The position numbers were made by a program, and so were the translations under genes. DNA of 64,000 nt from Actinoplanes sp. L3-i22 (lineage in GTDB: Bacteria; Actinomycetota; Actinomycetes; Mycobacteriales; Micromonosporaceae), in contig NZ_AP024745.1 in the NCBI RefSeq assembly GCF_019704555.1, positions 6,084,501 through 6,148,500 of the forward strand. Direction: 5' to 3'. A model generated the notes under the pieces. It was given only the letters and a program-made list of their open reading frames with translations, ran no database searches and had not been told where the DNA came from. How positions within the stretch are numbered: position 1 is the first letter of the stretch; the number at the start of each line of letters is the position of its first letter. Positions 44,026-53,317 of this stretch are shown one piece after another.

Positions 44026-45323
44026 GACTGGTCTCCTTCGAATCCGGTGATCTCGCGTACCAGGTTCTGTACGGCGTGGGCGGCCGAGACCAGCTCGGCA
44101 TCGTTCTCGGGGTGGAAGTCGGCGAGGATCTCACGGACGTCCGCCACGTCGTACCCGGCGCTGTCGGCGATCTCCTCGAGGCTCGCGCCGGGCGCCAGGC
44201 CGAGGTGCGCGACGATCCGCCGGCGCGCGGCGGCCCGCAGGATGTCCAGCGACTCGTCCCGGGCCTGGGCCCGCTGGTAGAGCCGGGCGTGCCCGAGCAT
44301 CGTCTCGTTCGCCGGGACCCGGGACGGCAGCGGCTCGGCCACCGGCGCGCCGAGCCGGCGGGCGGCGGCGATCGCCAGGGCCAGCAGCGCGAGCAGGAGC
44401 AGGACCAGGCCGGCCCAGAACGCCGGCGGGAACGCCTGGCCGAGCGGGTTCGGCGCGGACTGGCTCTGCGGGCGCTCGCGCGGCGCGGTGTCGCGGGGGT
44501 CGCCCGCGCTGGACGACTCGCGCGGCTCCTGGCTGTCCGGCACCGCGTCCGGCGTCCGGGACCTCTCGGCCGTCGGCGAGGAGCTCGGCGTCGGCAGCAC
44601 CTCTTTCCGGTGCACGTCGAGCCAGACCACCCGGGGCGTCTCGGCGAGCAGCCCGACGGCGAGCGCGCCGTTGCCGTGCTCGCCGATCCGGTCGTTGCGG
44701 AACGGATCGGCCGCCCCGACCACGGTGACCGCGGCGCCGCCCCAGACGAACCTGATGAGCGCGCCGTCGTAGCAGCTGGCCGAGCTGACCGGGGTGTCGT
44801 ACCGCAGCCGGGTCACGGCGGCCGGGCCGGCCGCGACCGCGACCGGGTCGGCGCAGCCCGGGCCGGTGACGCCGGTGGTCCAGCGTTCGCCGCCGACGTG
44901 GATCGGCCAGTCGGTGGTCGCGATCGCGGCGGCGGACGGGGCGACCACCACGATCCGGGTGCCGCCGGGCACCGCCCCGGAGCGGCTCAGCTGAACGAGG
45001 TCGGCCAGCTCGGGCGTGGTGACGAACAGGGTCGCCGGCGTGCCGCGCAGCGCCGAGAGCGCGGCCACCGTCGTCGTCTCGCGGACCACCACCACCCCGC
45101 GGTCGCGCAGCCGGCCGGCGAGCTGGTCGGAGCCGATGTCCGCGGCGCTGACCGGGGACAGGAAGTCGGCGTCCTCCGGGTCGGGCTGCTCGATCGCGTG
45201 CACGATCAGGGTGCCGACGACCAGCAGGAACAGCACGGTGAACGGGATCACCACGCGCAGCCAGCGCCGGTCGCGCCGGGCTTTCGGCGCGGCTTTCACC
45301 GGCGGCTGCAGGGTCGCGGTCAC
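44022..45323 (-). CDS. DUF4350 domain membrane protein
   Basis: 433 residues: a membrane helix near residue 25-45, an extracytoplasmic DUF4350 domain (DIGSDQLAGRLRDRGV), a Ser/Pro-rich linker, a second helix (GLVLLLLALLALAIAAA) and a cytosolic tail. GTG start in a GTGA overlap with the upstream gene. Confidence 0.87.
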   Translation of the reverse strand: MTATLQPPVKAAPKARRDRRWLRVVIPFTVLFLLVVGTLIVHAIEQPDPEDADFLSPVSAADIGSDQLAGRLRDRGVVVVRETTTVAALSALRGTPATLFVTTPELADLVQLSRSGAVPGGTRIVVVAPSAAAIATTDWPIHVGGERWTTGVTGPGCADPVAVAAGPAAVTRLRYDTPVSSASCYDGALIRFVWGGAAVTVVGAADPFRNDRIGEHGNGALAVGLLAETPRVVWLDVHRKEVLPTPSSSPTAERSRTPDAVPDSQEPRESSSAGDPRDTAPRERPQSQSAPNPLGQAFPPAFWAGLVLLLLALLALAIAAARRLGAPVAEPLPSRVPANETMLGHARLYQRAQARDESLDILRAAARRRIVAHLGLAPGASLEEIADSAGYDVADVREILADFHPENDAELVSAAHAVQNLVREITGFEGDQS

Positions 45324-45961
45324 TTCGCCCCTTCCCGCGATGCGCTGAGCGAGGAGCGGACCTCGGTGGTGAGGGCGCGCATCCGGTCGTCGTGCCCGGC
45401 GGACGCCTCCCGCTTGCCGTACCAGATCTCCGAGAAGATCGCGGTGGCGCCACCGAGCGGCGACGCGACGACCGGCCGCCGGACGGCGGCGTCCGCGGTG
45501 AGCTCCAGGGCGGTGGTGCCGGGCTGCGGCGTGATCACCCCGGCCCGGGTCAGGTCGCCGACGGTCTCCCGCAGCCGCTCCCGGATCGCCTCGGCATAGC
45601 GCCCCTCGGCGGCGAGCCGATCCGCCAGCGACAGCCCGGCGGCGGCGGCCGGCGGCGCGGCCTCGACGGCCGCCTCCGGCAAGACCACGAGGGGCTTCGC
45701 CGCCGGCTTGGCCTTCGCTTTCGGCTTGCGGCGCCGGCGCGGCAAACGCCAATTCAGCCGTACGCGCGGAAACCGCCACCGCGGAAACCGGAAGCGCGGC
45801 CGCCGGAACCGCGGCATCCGGGGCATCCGGCGCGGCACCCAGGCCGGGAACCAGTACCACAGAGCCGCGACCAGCCCGGTCAGCGCGAGCAGGAGCAGCA
45901 GCACGATCTGCGGCGACAGCCCGTCGAACAACGCGCCGACCAACTCGTCGTAGGTCCTCAT
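45320..45961 (-). CDS. DUF4129 domain protein
   Basis: 213 residues: one membrane helix (IVLLLLLALTGLVAALW), a strongly basic Arg/Pro stretch, and a C-terminal DUF4129 domain (AEGRYAEAIRERLRETVGDL). Same operon, with 4-base overlaps at both ends. Confidence 0.87.
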   Translation of the reverse strand: MRTYDELVGALFDGLSPQIVLLLLLALTGLVAALWYWFPAWVPRRMPRMPRFRRPRFRFPRWRFPRVRLNWRLPRRRRKPKAKAKPAAKPLVVLPEAAVEAAPPAAAAGLSLADRLAAEGRYAEAIRERLRETVGDLTRAGVITPQPGTTALELTADAAVRRPVVASPLGGATAIFSEIWYGKREASAGHDDRMRALTTEVRSSLSASREGAK

Positions 45962-46827
45962 CGCGCGTCCACCAGCGTCGCCGCCTCGTCCTCGCCGCGC
46001 GCCCGGCTCCGGTTCAGCGCGATGTCCAGGCCCTCGGTCCGGATCCGCGCCTCGACCAGCAGCACCGCGTCCAGGCAGGCCAGCGCCGCGTACGCGACGG
46101 TGTTCGCCACCCCCCACGCGGCCGGGACCGCCCAGCTCAGCCAGCTCGCGTCGAGCACGTTGTAGGCCAGCATGTCGGCGACCGCGATCCAGCCGAGCCC
46201 GAGCGCGGCGCGGATCCCCAGCCAGCTCAGATAGCCCAGGATCCGGATCCGGACGACCCGCAGCCCGCCGCGCCCGGACAGCCGGGCCGACCGCCACAGC
46301 GCGCCGAACGGGTTGCCCGGCCGGTCCAGCGTCAGGATCGGGGTGGTCAGGCCGGTCAGCGCGTAGAGCACGATCACCCCGGCCAGCCCGAAGTACGCGG
46401 CCGGCCAGGCGACCGCGGCCAGCAGCACCGCGATCAGCAGCGCCCAGCCCAGCCGGGCGCGCCGCAGCACCGCCCCGTTGCCCATCGACCGCCCCAGCAG
46501 CGCCGGCCCGGCCGCCGCACCGGTGAACGCCCCGAGCAGCGTGATGATCCCGACCTCGATCGCCAGCCCGGTCGCGACGATCTGCCACCAGGCCGCGAAG
46601 TCCCACTCGTCGGGGAACCAGAACGGCGGGTACAGCGACGGCACGGCCAGCCGCATCCGGGTCAGCAGCACCTGCTCCCCGGCCGCCAGCACCGCCGCCA
46701 CGACCAGCAGCGGCAGCGCCCGCTGCCGCAGCAACGCCACCGCACTGTCCAGCGACTCCCCCGCGGTCGTCGCCCGCAACGGCAGGATCGCCGGTTGCCG
46801 ACGAGATCGCGCCGCTTCTCCCCGCAT
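45958..46827 (-). CDS. Multi-pass membrane protein of the MoxR block
   Basis: 289 residues with about six helices. It is the first gene of the operon. The ATG at 46827 is chosen because AGGA lies eight bases upstream. I recognise it only by position: similar proteins head the block in other actinobacteria. Confidence 0.78.
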   Translation of the reverse strand: MRGEAARSRRQPAILPLRATTAGESLDSAVALLRQRALPLLVVAAVLAAGEQVLLTRMRLAVPSLYPPFWFPDEWDFAAWWQIVATGLAIEVGIITLLGAFTGAAAGPALLGRSMGNGAVLRRARLGWALLIAVLLAAVAWPAAYFGLAGVIVLYALTGLTTPILTLDRPGNPFGALWRSARLSGRGGLRVVRIRILGYLSWLGIRAALGLGWIAVADMLAYNVLDASWLSWAVPAAWGVANTVAYAALACLDAVLLVEARIRTEGLDIALNRSRARGEDEAATLVDAR

Positions 46828-47082
46828 GGCGGGCATCCTAGAAGACCGGTACGACACGCCCTGTCATAGACCCCCATGACCACGTCGGGACGACCAAACC
46901 AGGACCCGGTTCCGGTACGCCCCTGAGCACGCCCGTCCAGCACTCCGGAGACCTGGACGTCGCCTCGCCACCGCCGACCGGATCGTCGCCGCCCTCGGCG
47001 ACCCGCGCCGGGAACGCCGCCCGCCGCCCCGACGTGCCAGAATGACGCTCATGATCGAAAGAATCGAGTTCCGCACCCGCCG
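46828..47082. other. Intergenic space, 255 bases
   Basis: Upstream of the MoxR operon and of the gene at 47083. It must hold promoters for both, but I see no distinct box or hairpin. Confidence 0.4.
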
Positions 47083-48126
47083 GTGACCGGCACCCTGTTC
47101 GACCACGCACTGCGCCTGCACCGGCTCACCCCGGACGGCCCCCTCCGGCACGACGGCGAGCCCTGTCCCGACCATGGCGCCCGCTACGTTCACGGTGGGA
47201 AGGACGAGCGCCGCAAAGGTGCCGACGCCGCCGCGCTTCTCGACCGGCACTTCGCCGATCCGGAGGCCCGCCCCAGCGATCTGGCCGGCGCGTTCCGGCA
47301 GGTCCACGTGCCGATCCACCGCAACGACCACCTCGCGGCCGCGGCGCTGCGCGCCGATCGCGATCGCGTCCGGCAGACCGGCCGCTGGCTGGTCCGGCAC
47401 AGCACCGACAGGAACGGCGCGACCGCCGGCCTGGCTCTGCTCGCCACCGACTGGAACAAGGCTGACATTCCGCTGATCCAGACGATCGGCCTGCTGTCCA
47501 GCCACTTCGCTCCCCTGGCGGCCACTGCGCTGCGGCGGCGCGGGGACGAGGACGCCCTCCTCTGGCTGGCCCGGCGTTCGGCCGACTGGGGGCGCGTCTA
47601 CCTGGTCGAGGAGCTGTGCCGATACGGCCCGGTCAGGTCCCGGGACTGGCTCCTGCGGCACTCCTTCGACGGCGACTACCTCAACGCCTACTTCGCCGTC
47701 CAGGTAGCCATCGCCGCCGACCTGCACACCGCACTGGTCGAGGGCGAGCCGGACGACGAGCTGCTCGACCACACCGGCCGCCTGCTCAGCTGCATAGCCG
47801 GGCCCGGTGGCCCGAGCAGCAACCTCGCCGACTACCCCGCCGGCCGTCCGGTCGTCGACGCCCATGCACGGCACGTCGCGCGACAGGAACCGACCTTCGA
47901 GCGCTTCGTGAACGTCGCCCAGGTCGCCCAACAGCTGTCCCGGGATCCCGGAAGCAACGGCTTCGCCGCAGAACACACCGCCGATTTCGTACGCCGTTAC
48001 CGCACGGTCCTCGATCGTCCGGAGTGGTGCGCGGCCGTCCACCACGGTCTCGCCGCGCGCCACGAGTTCGTCGCTTGGTGCACCAGGCTGGGCCGGCAAC
48101 TGGGCCTGAAGGCATTCACCGGCTGA
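47083..48126 (+). CDS. Hypothetical helical-repeat protein
   Basis: 347-residue soluble protein made largely of helices with alpha-solenoid character (HLAAAALRADRDRVRQTGRW, HFAPLAATALRRRGDEDALL). No signal peptide. Not recognised. GTG start with no strong site. Confidence 0.65.
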   Translation: MTGTLFDHALRLHRLTPDGPLRHDGEPCPDHGARYVHGGKDERRKGADAAALLDRHFADPEARPSDLAGAFRQVHVPIHRNDHLAAAALRADRDRVRQTGRWLVRHSTDRNGATAGLALLATDWNKADIPLIQTIGLLSSHFAPLAATALRRRGDEDALLWLARRSADWGRVYLVEELCRYGPVRSRDWLLRHSFDGDYLNAYFAVQVAIAADLHTALVEGEPDDELLDHTGRLLSCIAGPGGPSSNLADYPAGRPVVDAHARHVARQEPTFERFVNVAQVAQQLSRDPGSNGFAAEHTADFVRRYRTVLDRPEWCAAVHHGLAARHEFVAWCTRLGRQLGLKAFTG

Positions 48127-48132
48127 GCCGAT

Positions 48133-48846
48133 CTAGGCGGTCCAGAAGGCGTGCAGGCGGATGTCGGCGCGCGGCCACCCGCGATCGTGGATCAGGTGGG
48201 CGCGCACCTTCTGGCAGGTGCGCGCCTCCCCCGCGACATACGCCACCCCAGGCTCCTCCGGCAGCCGCAGCGTCTTGAGCGCGCCGAGCAGCGCCGGCGA
48301 CGACGCGGCACTCGCGCCGTTGCGATAGGCCCAGTCGATCTCCGCACCCCGGGGCAGGTCGGGCCGGTCGTCGGGCGTGTCCACCTCGATCACCCCGTGG
48401 ACCGGCACCCCGCCCGGCACCGCCCGCAGGATCGCCCCCATCGCCACGGAGCCGGTCTCCTCCCCCACCACGAGGTGGTACGGAGCATCCCCCCGTACCG
48501 TCAATCGCCCCTCCGGCGGAGTGACCGCGACCGCGTCGCCCACCCGGACCGAAGCGGCCCATCGCGCCCCCGGCCCGTCGTGCCCGTGCGTCACCACCCG
48601 CAGCTCCATCGCACCCCGCGGGTCGTAGTCCCAGATCGTGTAGCTGCGCCACCCCTTCCGCAATGCCTCGATCAGCCCGGCCGGCGACCCGGGCAGCACG
48701 GTGAGGTGCTGCCCGGGCTGCCACGCGAGGTCGCGCAGCGCCGGGCCGCTGAGACCAATCTGCACCATCGACGGTGTCACCGCGGTGACAGTCCTGACGG
48801 GCGCGCGCCGCACCATTCGATCGAGCAGGCCGGGCACCTTGATCAC
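48133..48846 (-). CDS. Siderophore-interacting protein (ferric-siderophore reductase)
   Basis: 237-residue FAD reductase of the SIP family. It has the FAD-binding RSYTIWDYD motif near residue 67, the SIP core and the C-terminal VAYVAGEARTCQKVR. It reduces ferric siderophores in the cytosol with NAD(P)H. The GTG start has GGAG seven bases upstream. It could process the product of the operon at 1861-5907, although they are 43 kb apart. It diverges from a TetR gene. Confidence 0.9.
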   Translation of the reverse strand: MIKVPGLLDRMVRRAPVRTVTAVTPSMVQIGLSGPALRDLAWQPGQHLTVLPGSPAGLIEALRKGWRSYTIWDYDPRGAMELRVVTHGHDGPGARWAASVRVGDAVAVTPPEGRLTVRGDAPYHLVVGEETGSVAMGAILRAVPGGVPVHGVIEVDTPDDRPDLPRGAEIDWAYRNGASAASSPALLGALKTLRLPEEPGVAYVAGEARTCQKVRAHLIHDRGWPRADIRLHAFWTA

Positions 48847-48877
48847 CTCAGATCTCCGCAGGTCATGGCATGATTAT

Positions 48878-48889
48878 GAGCAATTGCTC
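48878..48889. promoter_or_regulatory. Palindromic operator candidate
   Basis: Perfect 12-base palindrome GAGCAATTGCTC in an AT-richer spot between the divergent reductase and TetR genes. Likely the TetR protein's own site. Confidence 0.6.
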
Positions 48890-48931
48890 GCATCCTCCGC
48901 TACTCGCTTTCGCCGCCCCTGGGAGCCCTCG

Positions 48932-49540
48932 ATGACGCCCGATGACAAGCACCTGCAGCCTCGGAGAACGCCCCGGCAGATCCGCGCCGAGCTGACCCGG
49001 GCGCGCATCCTGGCCGCGGCTGCTCACGTTTTCGCCGAGCTCGGGTACGCCGCGGGCACCACCAACCGCATCGCCGAGCGCGCCCAGGTGTCGATCGGCT
49101 CGCTGTACCAGTACTTCCCCGGCAAGGACGCGATCCTGGTCGCGCTGGTCACCGACCACCTGGCCCGGGAGACGCCGGACCTCGACGAGATCGCCGCGGG
49201 GCCGCTGGCCGACGGCGTCCGCGCCATGGTCCACGCCGCCGTCCGCAACCACGACGACGATCCGGAGCTACTGAGCGTGATGATGCAACAGGCGATCCGC
49301 TGGCCGGAGGTGATGCCGCTGATGGCCGACCAGCAGCGCCGCCGCGCCGAGGAGGTGCGGGCGTTCCTGGACCGGCATCCGGAGGTCGACGTCGCCGACA
49401 CGAACACCGCCGCGCACCTGGTGGTGACCACGGTCGGGGTGGTCGCCCACTGGCTGACCGCGGCGCCCGCGGCCCTCGACCCGAGGTCGCTGGAGGACGA
49501 GATGACCGCGATGCTGACCGGCTACCTCACCGGCCGCTGA
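48932..49540 (+). CDS. TetR family regulator
   Basis: 202-residue repressor with the HTH at residues 20-65 (AAAHVFAELGYAAGTTNRIA, VSIGSLYQYFPGKDAIL). ATG with GGGAG upstream. Probably controls itself and the divergent siderophore-interacting protein. Its 3' end overlaps the convergent FGE-like gene by 14 bases. Confidence 0.9.
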   Translation: MTPDDKHLQPRRTPRQIRAELTRARILAAAAHVFAELGYAAGTTNRIAERAQVSIGSLYQYFPGKDAILVALVTDHLARETPDLDEIAAGPLADGVRAMVHAAVRNHDDDPELLSVMMQQAIRWPEVMPLMADQQRRRAEEVRAFLDRHPEVDVADTNTAAHLVVTTVGVVAHWLTAAPAALDPRSLEDEMTAMLTGYLTGR

Positions 49541-50162
49541 CGGTCCGGGCGACCCGGAAGCCGACGTCCTCGATCCGCAGGTCAGGATGGCTGCGGCGGC
49601 GCACCGAGGCGCGGCAGCTCCACTTCTCGTCGAACCAGCCGCCGCCGCGCAGCACCCGGTACTCTCCGTAGACCTCGGCGTCGTAGACGTCCCAGCACCA
49701 GTCCCAGACGTTGCCGAGCAGGTCGTGGAAGCCCCACGCGTTCGGCTCGCGGGTGCCGACCTCGTGCGGCCGTTCCCCGGAGTTTCCGCGATGCCAGGCG
49801 ATGTCGTCGAGCTCGCCGTACCGCGGCCCCGCGGTCCCGGCCCGGCACGCGTTCTCCCATTCCGCCTCGGTCGGCAGCCGATATCCGTCCGCCTCCCGAT
49901 CCCATTCCCCGTCCGAATAGACCGGCGCCAGACCCTCCTTCAAGGATCGCGCGTTGCAATAGCGCACGGCGTCCCACCAGGACACACTTTCGACCGGCAG
50001 CCGTTCGCCGCGCACGCTCGCCGGCCATTCCCCCATGACGTCCGCGTATTCGGCCTGGGTCACCGGAAATGCCCCGAGAAGATAAGAGCCGAAATCAACT
50101 TCCCAGGCGATTTGCGTACGGCGATCCGTCAGCCGCACCCGGCCCGCGGGCACCGTGATCAT
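49527..50162 (-). CDS. SUMF1/formylglycine-generating-enzyme-like protein
   Basis: 211-residue FGE-sulfatase domain protein: FPVTQAEYADVM, PVESVSWWDAVRYCNARS, RLPTEAEWENACRAG, WDWCWDVYD, VLRGGGWF and RASVRRRSHP. It covers only the core fold. The cysteine pair used by true formylglycine-generating enzymes is not clearly in place, so it may be another member of the group. ATG 50162 follows GGGGAAGAG. Confidence 0.83.
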   Translation of the reverse strand: MITVPAGRVRLTDRRTQIAWEVDFGSYLLGAFPVTQAEYADVMGEWPASVRGERLPVESVSWWDAVRYCNARSLKEGLAPVYSDGEWDREADGYRLPTEAEWENACRAGTAGPRYGELDDIAWHRGNSGERPHEVGTREPNAWGFHDLLGNVWDWCWDVYDAEVYGEYRVLRGGGWFDEKWSCRASVRRRSHPDLRIEDVGFRVARTVSGR

Positions 50163-50248
50163 CTCTTCCCCGTCTCTCCACCCACCATTTGTGGCGTAGG
50201 TAACACAGCACGATAGGCTGCCCGGACTCATCGACGGATCGGGGTGTG

Positions 50249-51001
50249 ATGGAACCGCGGCTGGTACTGCTCGATCTGGACGGCACGCTCCACGAGCACG
50301 GCGTGGCGGTGCCCGGCGCGGCCCGGGCCGTGGTCGAGCTGCGGCGGGCCGGGCACACCGTCCGGGTGTTCACCAACACCGACTCGCTCTCCGAGGCCGG
50401 CCTGGTCGACCGGATCCGCCGCTCCGGCATCCCGGTCGCGGCCGGCGAGGTCTTCAGCCCGGTCGTCGCCGCGAAGCGCCTGCTCCCACCGGACGCCCGC
50501 CCGCTGATCCTGGCCGACCCGGCGGTCCGCGACGACCTGGCCGGCCACGCCCGCCCGGCCACCCCGGCCGAGGCCACCCATGTGGTGATCGCCGACTGCC
50601 GCCGGACCCTCGACTACCGCTCCCTGGACGCGGCCTTCCAAGCGGTGCAGGCCGGCGCCGAGCTGCTGGCCCTGCAGCACGGCCGCTACTTCCGCGCGGC
50701 CGACGGCAACCACCTGGACACCGGCGCGATCGTCGCCGCCATCGAGTTCGCCACCGGCAAACAGTCCCGCATCCTCGGCAAACCCAGCCCGGACTTCCTC
50801 CGCCTGGCCGCCCACGACGCCCCGGGCGAGGTGTGGGTGGTCGGCGACGACCGCACCACCGACATCCTGATGGCCAACACCGCCGGCGCCACGTCCGTCC
50901 AGGTCCGCACCGGCAAACATGCCGACCAGCAGAACGCCGACGACCTGCCGCACCCCACCCACACCATCGACTCGATCGCGGACCTGCCGTCCCTCTTCTA
51001 G
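50249..51001 (+). CDS. HAD-IIA family hydrolase (NagD-like)
   Basis: 250-residue phosphatase with HAD motif I LLDLDGTLHE, motif II VFTNTDS, and motifs III/IV KPSPDF and VVGDDRTTDI. Substrate unknown. An in-frame GTG lies directly before the ATG. Its TAG stop shares CTAG with the stop of the convergent RidA gene. Confidence 0.88.
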   Translation: MEPRLVLLDLDGTLHEHGVAVPGAARAVVELRRAGHTVRVFTNTDSLSEAGLVDRIRRSGIPVAAGEVFSPVVAAKRLLPPDARPLILADPAVRDDLAGHARPATPAEATHVVIADCRRTLDYRSLDAAFQAVQAGAELLALQHGRYFRAADGNHLDTGAIVAAIEFATGKQSRILGKPSPDFLRLAAHDAPGEVWVVGDDRTTDILMANTAGATSVQVRTGKHADQQNADDLPHPTHTIDSIADLPSLF

Positions 51002-51402
51002 TCCGGGAGGGCGGCGGTCAGGTCGATCTCGATGAGCTGGCCGGTGTAGCCCAGCGACGCGACGCCGAGCAGGGTGCTCGCGGTGGTGAAGGCGGGCGCC
51101 AGCGGCGAGGCGTTGAGCTGGTTCCAGACCGCGGACAGGACGTGGCTGTCCGGGCTGACCACGTAGATGATCGAGCGGACCACGTCGGACGGGGACGCGC
51201 CGGCCGCGGTGAGCACCGCGAGGCAGTTGGTGATCACCTGGGCGGTCTGGGCCGCGTGGTCGCCGGGCTCGCCGACGACGTGGCCGGCGAGGTCGAGCGG
51301 GCACTGGCCGGCCAGGTGGGCGAGCCGCCCGGCCGACGAGATCGTCACGTGGTGGTAGCCGGCGGTCTCGTGGACGGTGTCCGGGCTGAACCTGGTGATC
51401 AT
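50998..51402 (-). CDS. RidA family protein
   Basis: 134-residue YjgF/YER057c/UK114 protein: RLAHLAGQCPLDLAG, QTAQVITNCLAVLTAAGASP, VASLGYTGQLIEIDLTA. Members deaminate reactive enamines/imines. The catalytic Arg position is occupied by Gly/Tyr-rich sequence (SLGYTGQ), so activity may differ. Overlaps the DUF402 gene by 4 bases. Confidence 0.85.
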   Translation of the reverse strand: MITRFSPDTVHETAGYHHVTISSAGRLAHLAGQCPLDLAGHVVGEPGDHAAQTAQVITNCLAVLTAAGASPSDVVRSIIYVVSPDSHVLSAVWNQLNASPLAPAFTTASTLLGVASLGYTGQLIEIDLTAALPD

Positions 51403-52013
51403 CGGTCGAGGGCTCCTGGGTCGAAACGCGGCAGCGGCCAGCCCGGGTCGGGACGGAAGCCGGTGTGCGTATCGTCGAACGGGAACTCGGCGTTGTCGAT
51501 CGATTTGGTCAGCCGCTCGCCCTCGGCCCGGATCCGCGCGGCGGCCTCCTCGCCGAAGTAGAGCGGGTGCCCGATGAACTCGGCGAACTCGTCGGTGTCC
51601 TTCCACTCCCACCGCCGGTCCGGCGTCGCCACGATGTCGAGCACCAGGTCGGTGGTCTCGACCCCGTCGGGCTGACGTTCGTACGGCTTCTCCAGGTTGA
51701 CGTACCACCCGGAGAACTCGCCGGCGGTGAAGAACCACCACACCGAGTGCTCAGCGCCGGGCGGCATCAGGATCAGCACGGAGTTGCCCTGCCAGGTGTG
51801 GACCTTGAGTTTCGGGTCGGTCATCCGGTCCGGGCTGACGTCGTGCGTGGTCCGGCCGTCCACGTCGACCAGCCGGGCGAACTCACCGCCCTCGGGCGCC
51901 CACAGCAGCAGGCCCTCGTCGTCGTCCCGCACGACGCGCATCGGCTGCGCCCAGGTCCGCCACGGCCCCCGCCGGTATCGCCGGACGACGATCTGCCCCG
52001 TCTCGAATCGCAT
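51399..52013 (-). CDS. DUF402 domain protein
   Basis: 204 residues with the DUF402 core: SVWWFFTAGEFSGWYVNLEK and TTDLVLDIVATPDRRWEWKD ending KDTDEF. Relatives include nucleoside diphosphate phosphatases (Ntdp). Operon with RidA. Confidence 0.87.
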   Translation of the reverse strand: MRFETGQIVVRRYRRGPWRTWAQPMRVVRDDDEGLLLWAPEGGEFARLVDVDGRTTHDVSPDRMTDPKLKVHTWQGNSVLILMPPGAEHSVWWFFTAGEFSGWYVNLEKPYERQPDGVETTDLVLDIVATPDRRWEWKDTDEFAEFIGHPLYFGEEAAARIRAEGERLTKSIDNAEFPFDDTHTGFRPDPGWPLPRFDPGALDR

Positions 52014-52128
52014 CGCCGCAGACTACAACGGACACTTCACCCCACCGGCCCACGCCGGCGGCGCGCCACAGCGACGACGAGCGGCGGTGCCAGTCAGGTC
52101 GACGGCGAGCTGCGGCGCGCGGCGGCGG

Positions 52129-53214
52129 TCAGTGGCAGCCGGTGAGCAGGGTGTCGCTCAGCTCGCACTGGTAGGGCTGCCCCTCCGGGCTGCCCTCGAG
52201 GCGGTTGGTCAGGTAGACCATGACCAGGTCGCGCTCCGGGTCGGCCCAGCCCAGGCAGGCGTTGGAGCCGTTGTGCCCGAACGCGCGCCGGCTGCTGAGC
52301 CGCCCCATCGGCCGCGCCCGGCCCGGGTCGTTCTCGTTGCCGCCCAGCTGGAAGCCCTCCGACCAGCGGATCCGGTTGCCGAGCACCTGGTCCACCTCGC
52401 CGCTGGTGGACGGGGTGCAGGCGCCGGCCACGCCGTCGGCGGAGAGCAGCCGGGTGCCGAGCAGGGCCTGATAGAAAACGGCCAGATCCCGGGCGGTGCT
52501 GGTGATCGTGGCGGCCGGGATGACAGCGTTGCGGGCGATCCCGCGGTTGGCCGCCCACTGCAGCGTGCGGGGGCCGCCGCTCGGCGCCCGGCGCAGCGGG
52601 ACGCACCGGGGCGGGGCGTTCAGGTGGGTGTCGCGCAGGCCGAGGGGCTGCAGGATCAGCCGGTGCAGGGCCTCCCGCAGGGACATCCCGGTGACCCGCT
52701 GGACCAGCTCGCCGAGCAGGAATCCGTAGCTCAGGGTGTGGTAGGCGGGCCGCTGCCCGGGCGCATGGTGCGGGCGGGCGGCGGCGAGCGCGCGCACCGA
52801 CCGGTTCCAGTCCGGGGCGAGGAGCGCGTCCCGGTAGATGCTCTTCACGTAAGGCAGTCCGGACCGGTGCTGGAGCACCTGCCGTACCGTAATCCGGTCT
52901 TTGTCGTTGTTCTCGAATTGCGGCCAGTAGGTGGCCAGCGGGGCGTCGAGCGACAGCAGACCCCGCTCGGCGAGTTGGTGCACGAGCACCGCGACCAGCG
53001 GTTTCCCGGCCGAGAAGAGCAGGAACGGCACGTCCCGGGGCACGCCGTAGGACCAGTCGAGCACGACCTCGCCGTGCCGCATCACCACGAGCTGGGCCGC
53101 CGCACCCCGCGCCGCGACCATTCTGATCATGGTCTGCACCGTGCCCGGCGTGATGTCCATCTCGTCGGCGGGCAGTTCGTTCCACGTCCGCCGGGTGTCT
53201 GATTCGATCGTCAT
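52129..53214 (-). CDS. Serine hydrolase, beta-lactamase (class C/esterase) fold
   Basis: 361-residue protein with SxxK as FSAGKP near residue 67, a Tyr motif AYHTLSYG near 155, and FGHNGSNACLGWADPE near 320 (HxG). No signal peptide, so more likely a cytosolic esterase than a secreted lactamase. ATG with GGGAGG six bases upstream. Confidence 0.88.
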   Translation of the reverse strand: MTIESDTRRTWNELPADEMDITPGTVQTMIRMVAARGAAAQLVVMRHGEVVLDWSYGVPRDVPFLLFSAGKPLVAVLVHQLAERGLLSLDAPLATYWPQFENNDKDRITVRQVLQHRSGLPYVKSIYRDALLAPDWNRSVRALAAARPHHAPGQRPAYHTLSYGFLLGELVQRVTGMSLREALHRLILQPLGLRDTHLNAPPRCVPLRRAPSGGPRTLQWAANRGIARNAVIPAATITSTARDLAVFYQALLGTRLLSADGVAGACTPSTSGEVDQVLGNRIRWSEGFQLGGNENDPGRARPMGRLSSRRAFGHNGSNACLGWADPERDLVMVYLTNRLEGSPEGQPYQCELSDTLLTGCH

Positions 53215-53289
53215 GCTGCCTCCCACGCCGGAGGCTAGCGATCGTCGGAGCGCGTGCGTCGCACAACGCGTGAACCCGGCAACCCGAAA

Positions 53290-53317
53290 AACCTTTCCGG
53301 TACGCGCCGGAAAGGTT
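53290..53317. promoter_or_regulatory. Perfect 11-bp inverted repeat
   Basis: AACCTTTCCGG/CCGGAAAGGTT with a 6-base loop, in the space between two divergent genes. As it lies upstream of both, an operator or attenuator-like hairpin is more likely than a terminator. Confidence 0.5.

Noticed and set aside
46858..47082. Possible gene fragment upstream of the gene at 47083
   Set aside because: Short open stretches exist on both strands but have no start, site or similarity I can support.
52129..53214. Secreted beta-lactamase
   Set aside because: No signal peptide, and the motifs fit the wider esterase/hydrolase group as well.
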